Assembly: GCF_000935025.1 (NCBI RefSeq) | Contig: NZ_CP010836.1 | Span: 3,534,001-3,598,000 of the forward strand | Source: Sphingomonas hengshuiensis | GTDB lineage: Bacteria; Pseudomonadota; Alphaproteobacteria; Sphingomonadales; Sphingomonadaceae | Length of the DNA stretch: 64,000 nucleotides | Reading direction: 5' to 3' | Shown here: piece after piece, positions 1 to 7,311 of the stretch | Layout: the number at the start of each line of letters is the position of its first letter | Numbering within the stretch: the first letter of the stretch is position 1 | The notes under the pieces: generated by a model | What the model saw: only the letters and a program-made list of their open reading frames with translations | Database searches by the model: none | Told to the model about the DNA's origin: nothing | Translations under genes and position numbers: made by a program

Positions 1-124
1 ATTTGCGGGCCAGTGCCTCACCATGGCGGCGAATCGGCAGCTTAGCCGACAAGTCGCTGACTTCGAGCGGACCGAACGAGCGCGCCTGCATCGCGTCGTC
101 GTTCACGATCCGAACAGGGGGCAT
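1..124 (-). CDS. Hypothetical protein, N-terminal 41 residues only
   Basis: An open minus-strand frame starts with ATG at 124-122 and runs off the left edge. The translation begins MPPVRIVNDDAMQARSF and has balanced composition, unlike the arginine-rich frames around it. It is divergent from the operon beginning at 495, with a 370-bp intergenic region between them. I do not recognise the family. Only the N-terminus is visible, so even its reality is an inference from composition and layout. Confidence 0.45.
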   Translation of the reverse strand, partial: MPPVRIVNDDAMQARSFGPLEVSDLSAKLPIRRHGEALARK

Positions 125-494
125 CGATAATGCGCCCCTCACCCATCCGAACCGACGTTTCCGGCTCGATTGCGTCGGCTCCGGCCAAGGGGAGCGCGCC
201 TTTAGCCATGCGCGCTCCCTGCGGTCCCAATCCATCATCCCCACTCGGCCCCTGGCAGGCGGGCCGAGACCGCCGCGCGTACCCCTGTGTCTTCCGCGCG
301 CGGCCGCCCCACTGCCTGCCCTGTCTGCGTATCCGGCGGGGTGCCGGGTGTAATCTTCAATCGGCACCCCGTTTCGCAGGCACCGTTGAGTCGGCGCGCG
401 CGCATTCCGGTTCGCGTGACGCGCCGCCCCTCGGGACGCACCGGCGCCGGCCTCCCCTAGAGGGCCGGCGCCGGATTTATTTCGGAGCCGTCGC
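125..494. other. Divergent intergenic region of the element
   Basis: No convincing gene lies in these 370 bases; the open frames here give arginine/proline-rich translations typical of non-coding GC-rich DNA. The region separates the leftward gene at 124 from the rightward operon at 495, so both promoters should lie here, but I see no clear sigma-70 consensus. Its right end holds a strong 12-bp inverted repeat, listed separately. Confidence 0.5.
441..474. repeat. 12-bp perfect inverted repeat upstream of the element's operon
   Basis: CCGGCGCCGGCC at 441-452 pairs perfectly with GGCCGGCGCCGG at 463-474 across a 10-base loop. It ends 20 bases before the ATG at 495 and is followed by ATTTATTT rather than a clean T run. 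It could be an operator, an attenuator or a weak terminator in the leader of the first operon gene. Each arm is itself palindromic, which fits a dimeric regulator site equally well. Confidence 0.5.
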
Positions 495-962
495 ATGACC
501 AAGCTCCGCGCCCCCGCCTCGATCGAGGAAGCGCTCCAGCGCATCGCCGTCCAGATCCCCGGCGGCCTCGCCACCATGGCACAGCGCATCGATCGCCAGC
601 CCGGCACGCTGCGCGCCTGGGCCGATCCCGACCGCGTCGAGCAACTGCCCCTTCCCTGTGCGATCGAGCTCGATCTGCTGTTCCAGGAACATGGCGGCGC
701 CGGTGCGCCCTGCTTCGAAACCTATGGCTTTCAGCTCGATCAAGGCCGCGCCACCCGCTTCGCCAGCGAGATCGAGCTCGCCCGCTGCACGATCGCCGTC
801 GTGAAGGAAGCGGGCGAGGCCGGGGCCGCACTGATCGTCGCTGGCCTGCCCGGCGCCACGCACGCCGACAGAGCTGCCGCCTTCAAGGAAATCGCCGAGC
901 TGGACGGTGCGATCAAGCGCGTCCTGCCGCACATCACCCCGGATCGGGAGGCGCCCCCCTAA
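495..962 (+). CDS. Putative CII-like phage regulatory protein
   Basis: A 155-residue soluble protein and the first gene of the element's rightward operon. Residues about 7-60 (EEALQRIAVQIPGG, then a helical segment and RAWADPDR) resemble the helix-turn-helix pattern of phage CII-type activators, in which a putative DNA-binding helix is followed by a W-S/A-DPD turn. The rest is alpha-helical with no catalytic motif. By position it would be an early regulator. The assignment rests on motif resemblance only; a generic phage-like hypothetical protein is the alternative. Confidence 0.5.
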   Translation: MTKLRAPASIEEALQRIAVQIPGGLATMAQRIDRQPGTLRAWADPDRVEQLPLPCAIELDLLFQEHGGAGAPCFETYGFQLDQGRATRFASEIELARCTIAVVKEAGEAGAALIVAGLPGATHADRAAAFKEIAELDGAIKRVLPHITPDREAPP

Positions 963-1081
963 GCACCGGCCAGGCGCCAGCCAGCCGACGGCCCGTCGGC
1001 ACACCCCGTCAATCGCCCCCGCCGTCCCGCAGCAAACGCGCTGCCGGGAACGGCTTTCTGCTGCCCGAAGGAGTCACCCCG

Positions 1082-1272
1082 ATGCACGTTCAGAATTGGA
1101 GCCTTTGCCGATCCGGCGCCGCAATGATGCTGCGCGGCACGCTGCCAGATGGCTCGCCCGTGCGCATTGCGGTCTCCAAGGTCGAGGGCCGCGACGGCAC
1201 GACCATTGCGATCGATCGCTTCGGCGGCACACGCACGTCCTCGACTCGGGCGAAAAGGCCGGTGCGCTGTGA
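1082..1272 (+). pseudogene. Small hypothetical gene with probable 2-nt frameshift
   Basis: ATG at 1082 opens a normal-looking protein (MHVQNWSLCRSG ... AIDRFGGT) for about 50 codons, after which its frame becomes arginine-rich shadow of the next gene. The +1-related frame then supplies [12 protein letters not shown] and a TGA at 1270-1272 that overlaps the next gene's GTG start exactly as at other junctions here. An AC duplication near 1227-1232 would explain this: without it the reading would be FGGTHVLDSGEK and about 62 residues long. The family is unknown; a sequencing error cannot be excluded. Confidence 0.5.
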
Positions 1273-1727
1273 CTCCCGGCACCTATCTGCGCAAACGCCG
1301 CACCGCCGCCGGTCTGTCGATCGAAGATGTCGCCGCCCTGCTGCCCACCGAGCCGCACGTCGATCTCCGCGCCCGCGTCGAATGGCTGCGCGGCATCGAG
1401 GAGGGCGCCTATCCGGCGATGACGCCAAATACCGTGCTGGCGATGCGCGAGGCATTCCCGTTCGATCCCGACATCGTCTGCTGGTTGTTTGCGCTCCAGA
1501 ACTCGCCCGATCTTCCGGCGCCGCGCCTCTGCCGCATCTGTGCGTGCAGCGAGGAGGACGCCTGCGTCCCAGTCTGCTCCTGGGTCGCCCCCGATCTCTG
1601 CTCATCCTGCTCCGACGAACCCGGCGATGTCCTCGCCTGCAGCTGCCAGGGCGGGCCCGAGCAGACGGGCTGCGCCCTGCGCGCCGACGACTGCCCGATC
1701 CACGGCATCGAGGACGCGGCAGCGTGA
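1269..1727 (+). CDS. XRE-like HTH protein with cysteine-rich C-terminus
   Basis: A 152-residue protein starting at GTG 1269, which overlaps the preceding TGA. The N-terminal part ([20 protein letters not shown]) looks like an XRE-type helix-turn-helix. The C-terminal half holds a dense cysteine cluster (CRICACS, CVPVC, CSSC, CSCQ) consistent with one or two zinc sites. It is probably a DNA-binding regulator or accessory factor of the element. The Cys-rich tail is a recurring feature of small proteins in alphaproteobacterial mobile elements, but I cannot assign a specific role. Confidence 0.6.
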   Translation: MTPGTYLRKRRTAAGLSIEDVAALLPTEPHVDLRARVEWLRGIEEGAYPAMTPNTVLAMREAFPFDPDIVCWLFALQNSPDLPAPRLCRICACSEEDACVPVCSWVAPDLCSSCSDEPGDVLACSCQGGPEQTGCALRADDCPIHGIEDAAA

Positions 1728-1981
1728 GCGCCGAACGCGCCCGCCGGCACAAATCGCCGCGCTATCACCCCGCCGCCCCGGGGCGCGCCGATCGGCTGAT
1801 CCTCGCGCGCCTGGATCGCACGCACCCGAGCTGGTGCCGCTGCACCCGCTGCACGCCCCCCGGCCCGGCCGATCGCGGCCCCCTGCGCGGCTGCGCCCCT
1901 GCGCTCGGCCTCGTCGCCGGCGTCCTGTTCGTCGCCCTGCGCGGCACGCCCGCGCTCGCCCTCATTTTCCGGAGCTTTTGA
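1724..1981 (+). CDS. Small hypothetical protein with C-terminal hydrophobic helix
   Basis: An 85-residue frame from GTG 1724, overlapping the upstream stop by GTGA, to TGA 1979-1981, which overlaps the next ATG. A basic, cysteine-containing N-terminal half ([10 protein letters not shown]) is followed by a hydrophobic stretch ([14 protein letters not shown]) that could be one membrane helix. No family is recognised. The gene is supported mainly by its exact fit into the chain of stop-start overlaps. Confidence 0.5.
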   Translation: MSAERARRHKSPRYHPAAPGRADRLILARLDRTHPSWCRCTRCTPPGPADRGPLRGCAPALGLVAGVLFVALRGTPALALIFRSF

Positions 1982-2220
1982 TGACCGAACCCGTAGCTGC
2001 TGACGAACTTCGCCTCCTGATCGAGCGCGCCGAGCGCCTCGAGGACGAGAAGAAGGGCCTCGCAGACGACCTCAAGGACGTGATGGCCGAGGCCAAGGGC
2101 CGGGGGTTCGACGTCAAGATGATCCGCCAGGTGATGCGTCTCCGCAAAATGGAGAAGCACCACCGCGACGAAGCCGAGGCGATCCTCGAAACATACCTCA
2201 TCGCGCTGGGTATGAAATGA
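1981..2220 (+). CDS. GapR/DUF2312-family nucleoid-associated protein
   Basis: A 79-residue protein beginning [20 protein letters not shown]. The pattern of a long N-terminal coiled coil ([17 protein letters not shown]), then [20 protein letters not shown], matches the DUF2312/GapR family almost end to end and at the usual length. In Caulobacter GapR is a tetrameric clamp that binds overtwisted AT-rich DNA ahead of replication and transcription forks. A copy inside a mobile element may help its replication or modulate host DNA topology; this role is inferred. The start codon shares one base with the preceding stop. Confidence 0.9.
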   Translation: MTEPVAADELRLLIERAERLEDEKKGLADDLKDVMAEAKGRGFDVKMIRQVMRLRKMEKHHRDEAEAILETYLIALGMK

Positions 2221-2483
2221 ACCCCGGGCTCATCACCAGGCGGCAGAAGCTCCAGGCGGCATACGACTATGTCGTCGAGCAGCAGCGCGCCGACACCCCC
2301 GCCGACGCGATCATCGCGCACCTCGTCGCCGCACACGGGGCGAGGCACCGGCCAAACTGGGAAACCAATCGCCTGACGGTCGCCGGCGTTACGTCGACCT
2401 GCACCTCCGATGCGGGCGTGCAGCTCCTGCGCAACTGGGCGCGCAACGCCAGCCTCCGCCTGATCATGGCGAATTACCAGTGA
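2217..2483 (+). CDS. Hypothetical protein of the element
   Basis: An 88-residue protein ([20 protein letters not shown]...) whose ATG overlaps the stop of the GapR-like gene (ATGA). It is mostly helical and lacks membrane segments or recognisable motifs. Position and overlap imply co-translation with its neighbours. No function can be given. Confidence 0.6.
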   Translation: MNPGLITRRQKLQAAYDYVVEQQRADTPADAIIAHLVAAHGARHRPNWETNRLTVAGVTSTCTSDAGVQLLRNWARNASLRLIMANYQ

Positions 2484-2782
2484 TCGAACCCGAGAAACTG
2501 GCCCCGCCAACCCGCCGCCCGCCGATGCCCGGCCCGCTCGTCGTCCTGACCAACGGAATGGCCCTGATCCTTCAACCCGACGGAAGCCACGCAATGCAGC
2601 GGCTCGAGGCCGGGCTCACGCTCGGGTGGATGGACACGCCCGAGCTGGGCGGCATCATCCTCTCGATCCGCGACGCGCACTGTCACGCAGAGGGACTGGT
2701 GACGACCCTGTCGCGCCCCGGCCTGCGGGGCTTGATCGAGGACCTGCAGGACATCGACGCGCAACTGGGCGAGCGGCGATGA
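2480..2782 (+). CDS. Hypothetical protein of the element
   Basis: A 100-residue protein starting at GTG 2480, overlapping the previous TGA. A proline-rich start is followed by LVVLTNGMALILQPDGSHAM and a helical C-terminus ending in DIDAQLGERR. The middle looks like a small beta-sheet fold. No family is recognised. It is probably translationally coupled to both neighbours. Confidence 0.55.
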   Translation: MIEPEKLAPPTRRPPMPGPLVVLTNGMALILQPDGSHAMQRLEAGLTLGWMDTPELGGIILSIRDAHCHAEGLVTTLSRPGLRGLIEDLQDIDAQLGERR

Positions 2783-2949
2783 AGCCCAACCCGGGCCATC
2801 TCCCCGCCGAGGCCATGGGCAAGCGCGTCAACGTGCGCCTGGCCAACGGCTCGCTGCGCACGGGCTGGCCCGCCGACGGCCGCGGCGCGTGCCGCTGGAC
2901 GATCGAGCACAGCCCCTTCGACATCGCGGAATATGAGGTGGCCGCATGA
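2779..2949 (+). CDS. Small hypothetical protein, 56 residues
   Basis: The frame from ATG 2779 to 2949 encodes a short, probably beta-rich protein (KRVNVRLANGSLRTGWPADG then WTIEHSPFDIAEYEVAA). The pattern of a small SH3-like barrel is suggestive but unproven. ATGA overlaps at both ends tie it into the operon. Confidence 0.55.
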   Translation: MKPNPGHLPAEAMGKRVNVRLANGSLRTGWPADGRGACRWTIEHSPFDIAEYEVAA

Positions 2950-3203
2950 GCGCGCTGCCGGAGATCCCGGACTCGGTGACGACGCTCGATGAGCTCGGCC
3001 GCTGGATCGACAGCGCGTGCGCAGGCGGTCTGGCCGAGTCGCTCGCAGACCGGATGCGCCTCACCGTCGCGGTGATGGATCGCGCGGTCCTGATCGGAGA
3101 GCGCCTGCGCGCGGAAACCGCAACCGACACGCCGGCGGCACCACCCGCCGGCGCGTCATCTTCCCCCAGCTTTGCCCAGCCGGAGAACGACGATGCCGTA
3201 TAG
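2946..3203 (+). CDS. Hypothetical protein of the element
   Basis: An 85-residue protein with a helical N-terminal half (TLDELGRWIDSACAGGLAES) and a low-complexity Ala/Pro/Ser tail. It overlaps the previous gene by ATGA and the ParB-like gene by 11 bases. No motif indicates a function. Its position directly before the ParB-like gene suggests co-expression. Confidence 0.55.
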   Translation: MSALPEIPDSVTTLDELGRWIDSACAGGLAESLADRMRLTVAVMDRAVLIGERLRAETATDTPAAPPAGASSSPSFAQPENDDAV

Positions 3204-5310
3204 AGCGCTGACCATCGACCAACTAGACCTGTCGCCCTTCAACGCGCGCACCGACAAGCGCGCCCTCACGCCATCCGCGATCGAGGCAATGGCAACATCG
3301 CTGGCCGCCAAGGGCCAGATCATGCCGATCGTCGTCCACCCGATGAAGGGCCGGAAGGACAAGTTCGGCGTCTTCGCGGGCCAGCGCCGCTATCGCGCGT
3401 TCAAGGCACTGATCGAGGCGGGCAGGCTGCCCCGCGACCATCCGATCGACGCGATGGTCCGCGAGGCGGAGACCGAAGGCGACCTGATCGCCCTGTCGAC
3501 CGCGGAGAACGCGATCCGCTGGGACCTCTACCCCTACGAAACCTATGCGGCGCTTGCCCGGTCGCGAAAGCGGGGATCCTCGATCGAGGAGATCGCCGGC
3601 ATCATGGGCCAGGACATCGACTGGGTCCGCCGCGGCGTTCGCCTCGGGATGCTGCCCGAGCCGATCTTCCGCGCCTATGCCGAGGACGAGATCACGCTGG
3701 AATGCGCCAAGGCCTTCGCCGCCACTGAGGATGCGCAGCTCCAGCTCCACGTCTTCCTGAAGTTCAAGGAACAGCCGCGCCACCTGCGCACCGCGACCAC
3801 CGTGCGCCAGATGCTCAAGGTCGGCGATCGCGAGCTGACACGCCTGCTCCATTTCGTCGGCGAGGAGACATATCGTGCCGAGGGCGGGCGCTTCGAACTC
3901 GACATGTTCGCGGACGAGGAGGAGCATCGCGGCATCGTCACTGACGAAGGGCTGCTGCGCGACCTCGCCTCGGCCAAGCTCGACGATCTGCGCCGCAGGA
4001 TCCGCGCGCGCGTCGGCCGCGAACTGCGTTTCGGCGCCGAGCCGCCGATGAACGACTTCAACATGATCGACCGGTCGCTCCAGATCGTGCCGCCATTGTC
4101 GCCGCTGTCAGCCGAAGACGTGGCCCGGCACGAGCAGCTGCTCGCCGAACAGGCAAAGCTAGAGGATTGCGCCCGCGATCTGCTCGGCGACGATGGCGAG
4201 CCGCTGCCCGGATCGGAGCCCGCATTCGCGGAGATCGACGCGCGCTACGGCCCCAACGAAGCGGAGATCGCACGCATCGAGGACAGCCGCCCGATCGCGT
4301 TGCCCGCCGGCGATATCTTCGCGACGATCGACATCGATGACGACGGCGCGACCGAGATCCGTTACTGGTGGAAAGACCACAAGGCGCGCGCCGCAGCGGA
4401 CAAGTCGGCGTCGAAGCCCCCTGCACGTCGCCAGCCGCACAACAGCTTCTCGATCGATCGCATCTTGTCCGATGGTGAGGCGATCGCCGCGCCGATCGGC
4501 GAGCCCTGGCACGCCCGCACGATCGCCGAGCACCGCGCGAAAGACAGCTATGGCCTCACCCAGGACGGCGTCCAGTCGCTGCGCTCGCTCCGCCGCGCGA
4601 TCCTGCGCGGGCAGTTGCTCGAGGATGGCGACGCCGCTGGCACCGTCGCCCGCGACTATTTCGTGTGGGGGCAGCTCCGGATGGTTCTCACCCGCACCGC
4701 CAGCGCCGCGATAGGCATGAAGTCCCTGATCGCGCCCGATCGCGACACGCCCGAGGCGCGCGAGCTGATCGAGGCGACGACGATGTGCCGGTACGAAAAC
4801 GCGCTGCTCGAGCTCGCCGAGTGGGACTGCTTTACCGAGGGCGACCTGGCGACGGCATTCCGCGCCTATCGCGCGCTGGACGAAGCGCAGAAGGACGAAG
4901 CGCTGACCTTGCTCGCCTGCATCCCGCTCGAGCGCTCGCTTAACGCTGACGGCTATCGCATCCCGTTGCACGACGCGGTGGCCGCCGAGACCAGCATCCA
5001 CGGCCCTTCCTCGCTCCGCGAATTCGAGGCGTTCACGCCGACCGCTCCCTTTTTCGCGTTGTTCTCGAAGGATCACCGACTCGAGCTCGCCCTCCCCTTC
5101 GTCGATCGGGCCACCGTCGCGACCTGGGCAAAGCGCAAAAGCGCCGAGCAAACCCAGTTCCTCGCCCGCGTCTTCGTCGACCAGACCGCCGACCTCCTCG
5201 ACGGCACCGATCGCGACGCCGGCAACTGGGTGCATCCGATCCTGCAATTCGGGCCGCAGGACCCGGCCCGGAGTGGCGGGGCAGCCGCAATGCAGGAAGC
5301 TGCAGAGTGA
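3193..5310 (+). CDS. ParB/RepB/Spo0J-family protein, 705 residues
   Basis: The N-terminal 200 residues show the ParB core: FNARTDKRALTP near residue 13, the nucleotide-binding GQRRYRA motif near 63-69 (GERRYRA in the family), ENAIRWDLYPYE near 105, and an HTH region with EEIAGIMGQDIDWVRRG. The remaining ~500 residues form a long extension seen in plasmid and ICE-type ParB-like proteins. ParB binds centromere-like sites and uses CTP; here it may serve partition, maintenance or regulation. I chose ATG 3193, preceded by GGAG at good spacing, over an upstream TTG at 3172. No ParA partner is visible in the window. Confidence 0.85.
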   Translation: MPYRALTIDQLDLSPFNARTDKRALTPSAIEAMATSLAAKGQIMPIVVHPMKGRKDKFGVFAGQRRYRAFKALIEAGRLPRDHPIDAMVREAETEGDLIALSTAENAIRWDLYPYETYAALARSRKRGSSIEEIAGIMGQDIDWVRRGVRLGMLPEPIFRAYAEDEITLECAKAFAATEDAQLQLHVFLKFKEQPRHLRTATTVRQMLKVGDRELTRLLHFVGEETYRAEGGRFELDMFADEEEHRGIVTDEGLLRDLASAKLDDLRRRIRARVGRELRFGAEPPMNDFNMIDRSLQIVPPLSPLSAEDVARHEQLLAEQAKLEDCARDLLGDDGEPLPGSEPAFAEIDARYGPNEAEIARIEDSRPIALPAGDIFATIDIDDDGATEIRYWWKDHKARAAADKSASKPPARRQPHNSFSIDRILSDGEAIAAPIGEPWHARTIAEHRAKDSYGLTQDGVQSLRSLRRAILRGQLLEDGDAAGTVARDYFVWGQLRMVLTRTASAAIGMKSLIAPDRDTPEARELIEATTMCRYENALLELAEWDCFTEGDLATAFRAYRALDEAQKDEALTLLACIPLERSLNADGYRIPLHDAVAAETSIHGPSSLREFEAFTPTAPFFALFSKDHRLELALPFVDRATVATWAKRKSAEQTQFLARVFVDQTADLLDGTDRDAGNWVHPILQFGPQDPARSGGAAAMQEAAE

Positions 5311-5642
5311 GCGACCCAAAAATTTCCCTCGAGCGCGCGGGCGAACTCGCCAAGGTAATGTGCGAAGAAATGGACCAGGTGCTCCGGCGCCGCTTGGCGA
5401 TCGCCCAGCATGTCTACTCGCCTGCGGAACAGGTAACCGCGCTCGGCATAGCGACCGAGAAGATGATTGGCCTGACGATCTTCGCCCACGCCGGGGTACT
5501 GGCCGGTGGCAATCCGCGGCTCGCCGGGATGTCAGCGGCAATGCTCAGGAAAGCCTGCGATCGCGCCGAGATCGAAGCGCCCACGCTCATCGCCCAATTC
5601 GACGATGCCATGTTGGCGGTGCTGCGCGGAGCGACCTCATGA
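5307..5642 (+). CDS. Hypothetical protein of the element
   Basis: A 111-residue helical protein (SLERAGELAKVMCEEMDQVL...) starting at GTG 5307 and overlapping the ParB-like stop. The first half could form a coiled coil; there are no membrane segments or catalytic motifs. The family is unknown. The overlap suggests coupling to the ParB-like gene. Confidence 0.6.
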   Translation: MSDPKISLERAGELAKVMCEEMDQVLRRRLAIAQHVYSPAEQVTALGIATEKMIGLTIFAHAGVLAGGNPRLAGMSAAMLRKACDRAEIEAPTLIAQFDDAMLAVLRGATS

Positions 5643-6058
5643 CCCCGATCGATCTCCCCGCCGCCTATCACGATCTGCTCACCAGCACGATCGAGCCCGA
5701 GGGGTTCGAGATACCGCACGCGATCGGCGTCGATGCGGACGGGGCGTTGACGATGTTCGCGCTCGCGCTCCCGGTACCCGATGCCTACCAGCGGATGGTG
5801 TCCGAATGGGCATCGGGGAAATTCTCCGAGCTGATCTTCGCGTTCGACCGCTACGCCCTTCCCGACCAGGGCACGACGCTGGGCGACCTAATGGCAGGCT
5901 GGCACTTCACCTTGAACCGGCCGCGTCCCTTCATCATCGAGTGCCGTTTCGGCCCGCGCGAAATGCGCCCGATCGACTGGTCCAATGCGCACTGGAATGC
6001 CGCGCTGACACGCGAACTGCGCGCCCATATTCGCGCGTCTTTCGGAAAGCGCGGATGA
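5639..6058 (+). CDS. Hypothetical protein of the element
   Basis: A 139-residue protein from ATG 5639 (MTPIDLPAAYHDLLTSTIEP) with mixed alpha/beta composition and several aromatic residues (FAFDRYALPDQG, GWHFTLNRPRPFIIEC). No family is recognised. It overlaps both neighbours by four bases, and all three genes in this stretch appear to be one cassette. Confidence 0.6.
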   Translation: MTPIDLPAAYHDLLTSTIEPEGFEIPHAIGVDADGALTMFALALPVPDAYQRMVSEWASGKFSELIFAFDRYALPDQGTTLGDLMAGWHFTLNRPRPFIIECRFGPREMRPIDWSNAHWNAALTRELRAHIRASFGKRG

Positions 6059-6534
6059 CGCAATTCGCCGCCAGCACCACGGTCAGCGCCAGCGCCTCCC
6101 GCGATGAGATCGAGCGCACCCTGGTCCGCTACGGCGCCGACCAGTTCCTGTACGGATGGCAGGATGAAGCGGCAGTCGTCGGCTTCCGGATGAACGGCCG
6201 GAAGGTCCAGTTCACCCTCGCGATGCCCGACAGGAAAGATCGCCGCTTTACCCATCATTCGCGCGGCGAGCGGACCGCCGAGGCGGCGAGCAAGGAATGG
6301 GACCAGGCCGTCCGCCAACGCTGGCGCGCGCTGGCGCTCGTCATCAAGGCCAAGCTCGAGGCGATCGAAAGCGGCATCAGCCTGTTCGAGGACGAGTTCC
6401 TCGCCAACATCGTCCTGCCCACCGGCGAGACCGCCGGAAGCTGGATGCGACCGCAGATCGCGGAGGCGTACCGCATCGGCACTATGCCGGACATGCTCCC
6501 CATGCTCCCGGCGCCGCCGAAGGGAACGGCATGA
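6055..6534 (+). CDS. Conserved mobile-element hypothetical protein
   Basis: A 159-residue protein with an alpha/beta N-terminal half (DEIERTLVRYGADQFLYGW, then VGFRMNGRKVQFTLAMPD) and a helical second half (RWRALALVIKAKLEAIESG). Similar proteins occur in alphaproteobacterial phages and integrative elements without an assigned function; this is from memory of the pattern. It overlaps both neighbours by ATGA. Confidence 0.65.
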   Translation: MTQFAASTTVSASASRDEIERTLVRYGADQFLYGWQDEAAVVGFRMNGRKVQFTLAMPDRKDRRFTHHSRGERTAEAASKEWDQAVRQRWRALALVIKAKLEAIESGISLFEDEFLANIVLPTGETAGSWMRPQIAEAYRIGTMPDMLPMLPAPPKGTA

Positions 6535-6776
6535 TGGCGTGCCAGCACCTCGCTCTCCCCGATGGAAGCCACGCGATCGTGTGTTCGTCGCGCCGCGCCC
6601 TGCGCTGCACGTGCGGACGGAAGGCGCCCCTCCTGTGCGACTGGAAGGTGCCGGGAAAGAGGAGCGGCACCTGCGACGCGCCGATCTGCGCCGAATGCAG
6701 CACCAGCCCGGCCCCGGGCAAGGATCTGTGCCGCGAACACGCCGATGCGTGGAATGCCCGGAAAGCGACGCGATGA
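6531..6776 (+). CDS. Cysteine-rich small protein, probable zinc-binding
   Basis: An 81-residue protein starting with tandem ATGs at 6531. It contains CQHL, CTCG, CDWK, CDAPICAEC and CREH, which could make two zinc-knuckle sites. Such short Cys-rich proteins are common near replication and partition genes of phages. The sequence shows a metal-binding pattern but not a partner or target. Confidence 0.6.
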   Translation: MMACQHLALPDGSHAIVCSSRRALRCTCGRKAPLLCDWKVPGKRSGTCDAPICAECSTSPAPGKDLCREHADAWNARKATR

Positions 6777-6979
6777 GCCGCGGGCAACCGCCTTCCCCGG
6801 AAAGGAGCGCCCTCGTCGGCAGGATCGAGGATCTCGAACACCTCGCCTTGCGCGAGGTGGTTCGCCGCTTCCCGACCTGCGGCAACCAGCTCGAGGCAGC
6901 CGCCCGCACCGCTTACCGCCTCGGCATCCGCGATGCCGTGCGCCTGCTCACCGCGCCCAGCGCCAAGGGGAAGTCATGA
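6773..6979 (+). CDS. Small hypothetical protein, 68 residues
   Basis: A short helical protein (SALVGRIEDLEHLALREVVRR) from ATG 6773. Overlaps at both ends place it in the operon. The regular Leu/Val spacing suggests a helical bundle or dimerisation element. No function is assignable. Confidence 0.5.
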   Translation: MSRGQPPSPERSALVGRIEDLEHLALREVVRRFPTCGNQLEAAARTAYRLGIRDAVRLLTAPSAKGKS

Positions 6980-7311
6980 ACGCGCCGTCGATCGTCCGCC
7001 TCGACCAGAAACTCAGCCGCGCAGCCCAGGACGGCAAGGGGGTGCGCCTCGAAGGCCCCGACCTCGACCTGCTTGTCAGCCTCGGGCTGATCGACATCAT
7101 CCATCGCGCCAAGACCAGCTATCTGAAGGAACAATCACGATGTCGCGACGCGAGGCTCCGCTCTATCGACGGGGGAAATACTGGCTCGCCTGGGACCGCA
7201 AGGCCGACGGATCGCTCCGCAGCCCGTTCCTCGCCATCTTCTGGTACGACCCCGCCGCCCGACGCACCCGCAGCGCTTCGACGGGCACAGCGGAAGTTGA
7301 AGCGGGGGTGA
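6976..7311 (+). CDS. Hypothetical protein overlapping the integrase start
   Basis: ATG 6976 opens a sensible helical protein for about 54 residues (IVRLDQKLSRAAQDGKGV...DIIHRAKTSYLKEQ). The frame then continues for about 57 residues over the integrase N-terminus with low-complexity RSTP-rich sequence. The 172-base overlap is unlike all other junctions here, so the ancestral stop has probably been lost. The first half could be a small regulator or excision-type protein by position, but no HTH is clear. Confidence 0.45.
   Translation: MNAPSIVRLDQKLSRAAQDGKGVRLEGPDLDLLVSLGLIDIIHRAKTSYLKEQSRCRDARLRSIDGGNTGSPGTARPTDRSAARSSPSSGTTPPPDAPAALRRAQRKLKRG

Noticed and set aside
1082..1981. A 299-residue frame over three small genes
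   Set aside because: After about residue 50 it is Arg/Pro-rich shadow of the gene at 1269. Its last 85 residues are the separate gene from GTG 1724.
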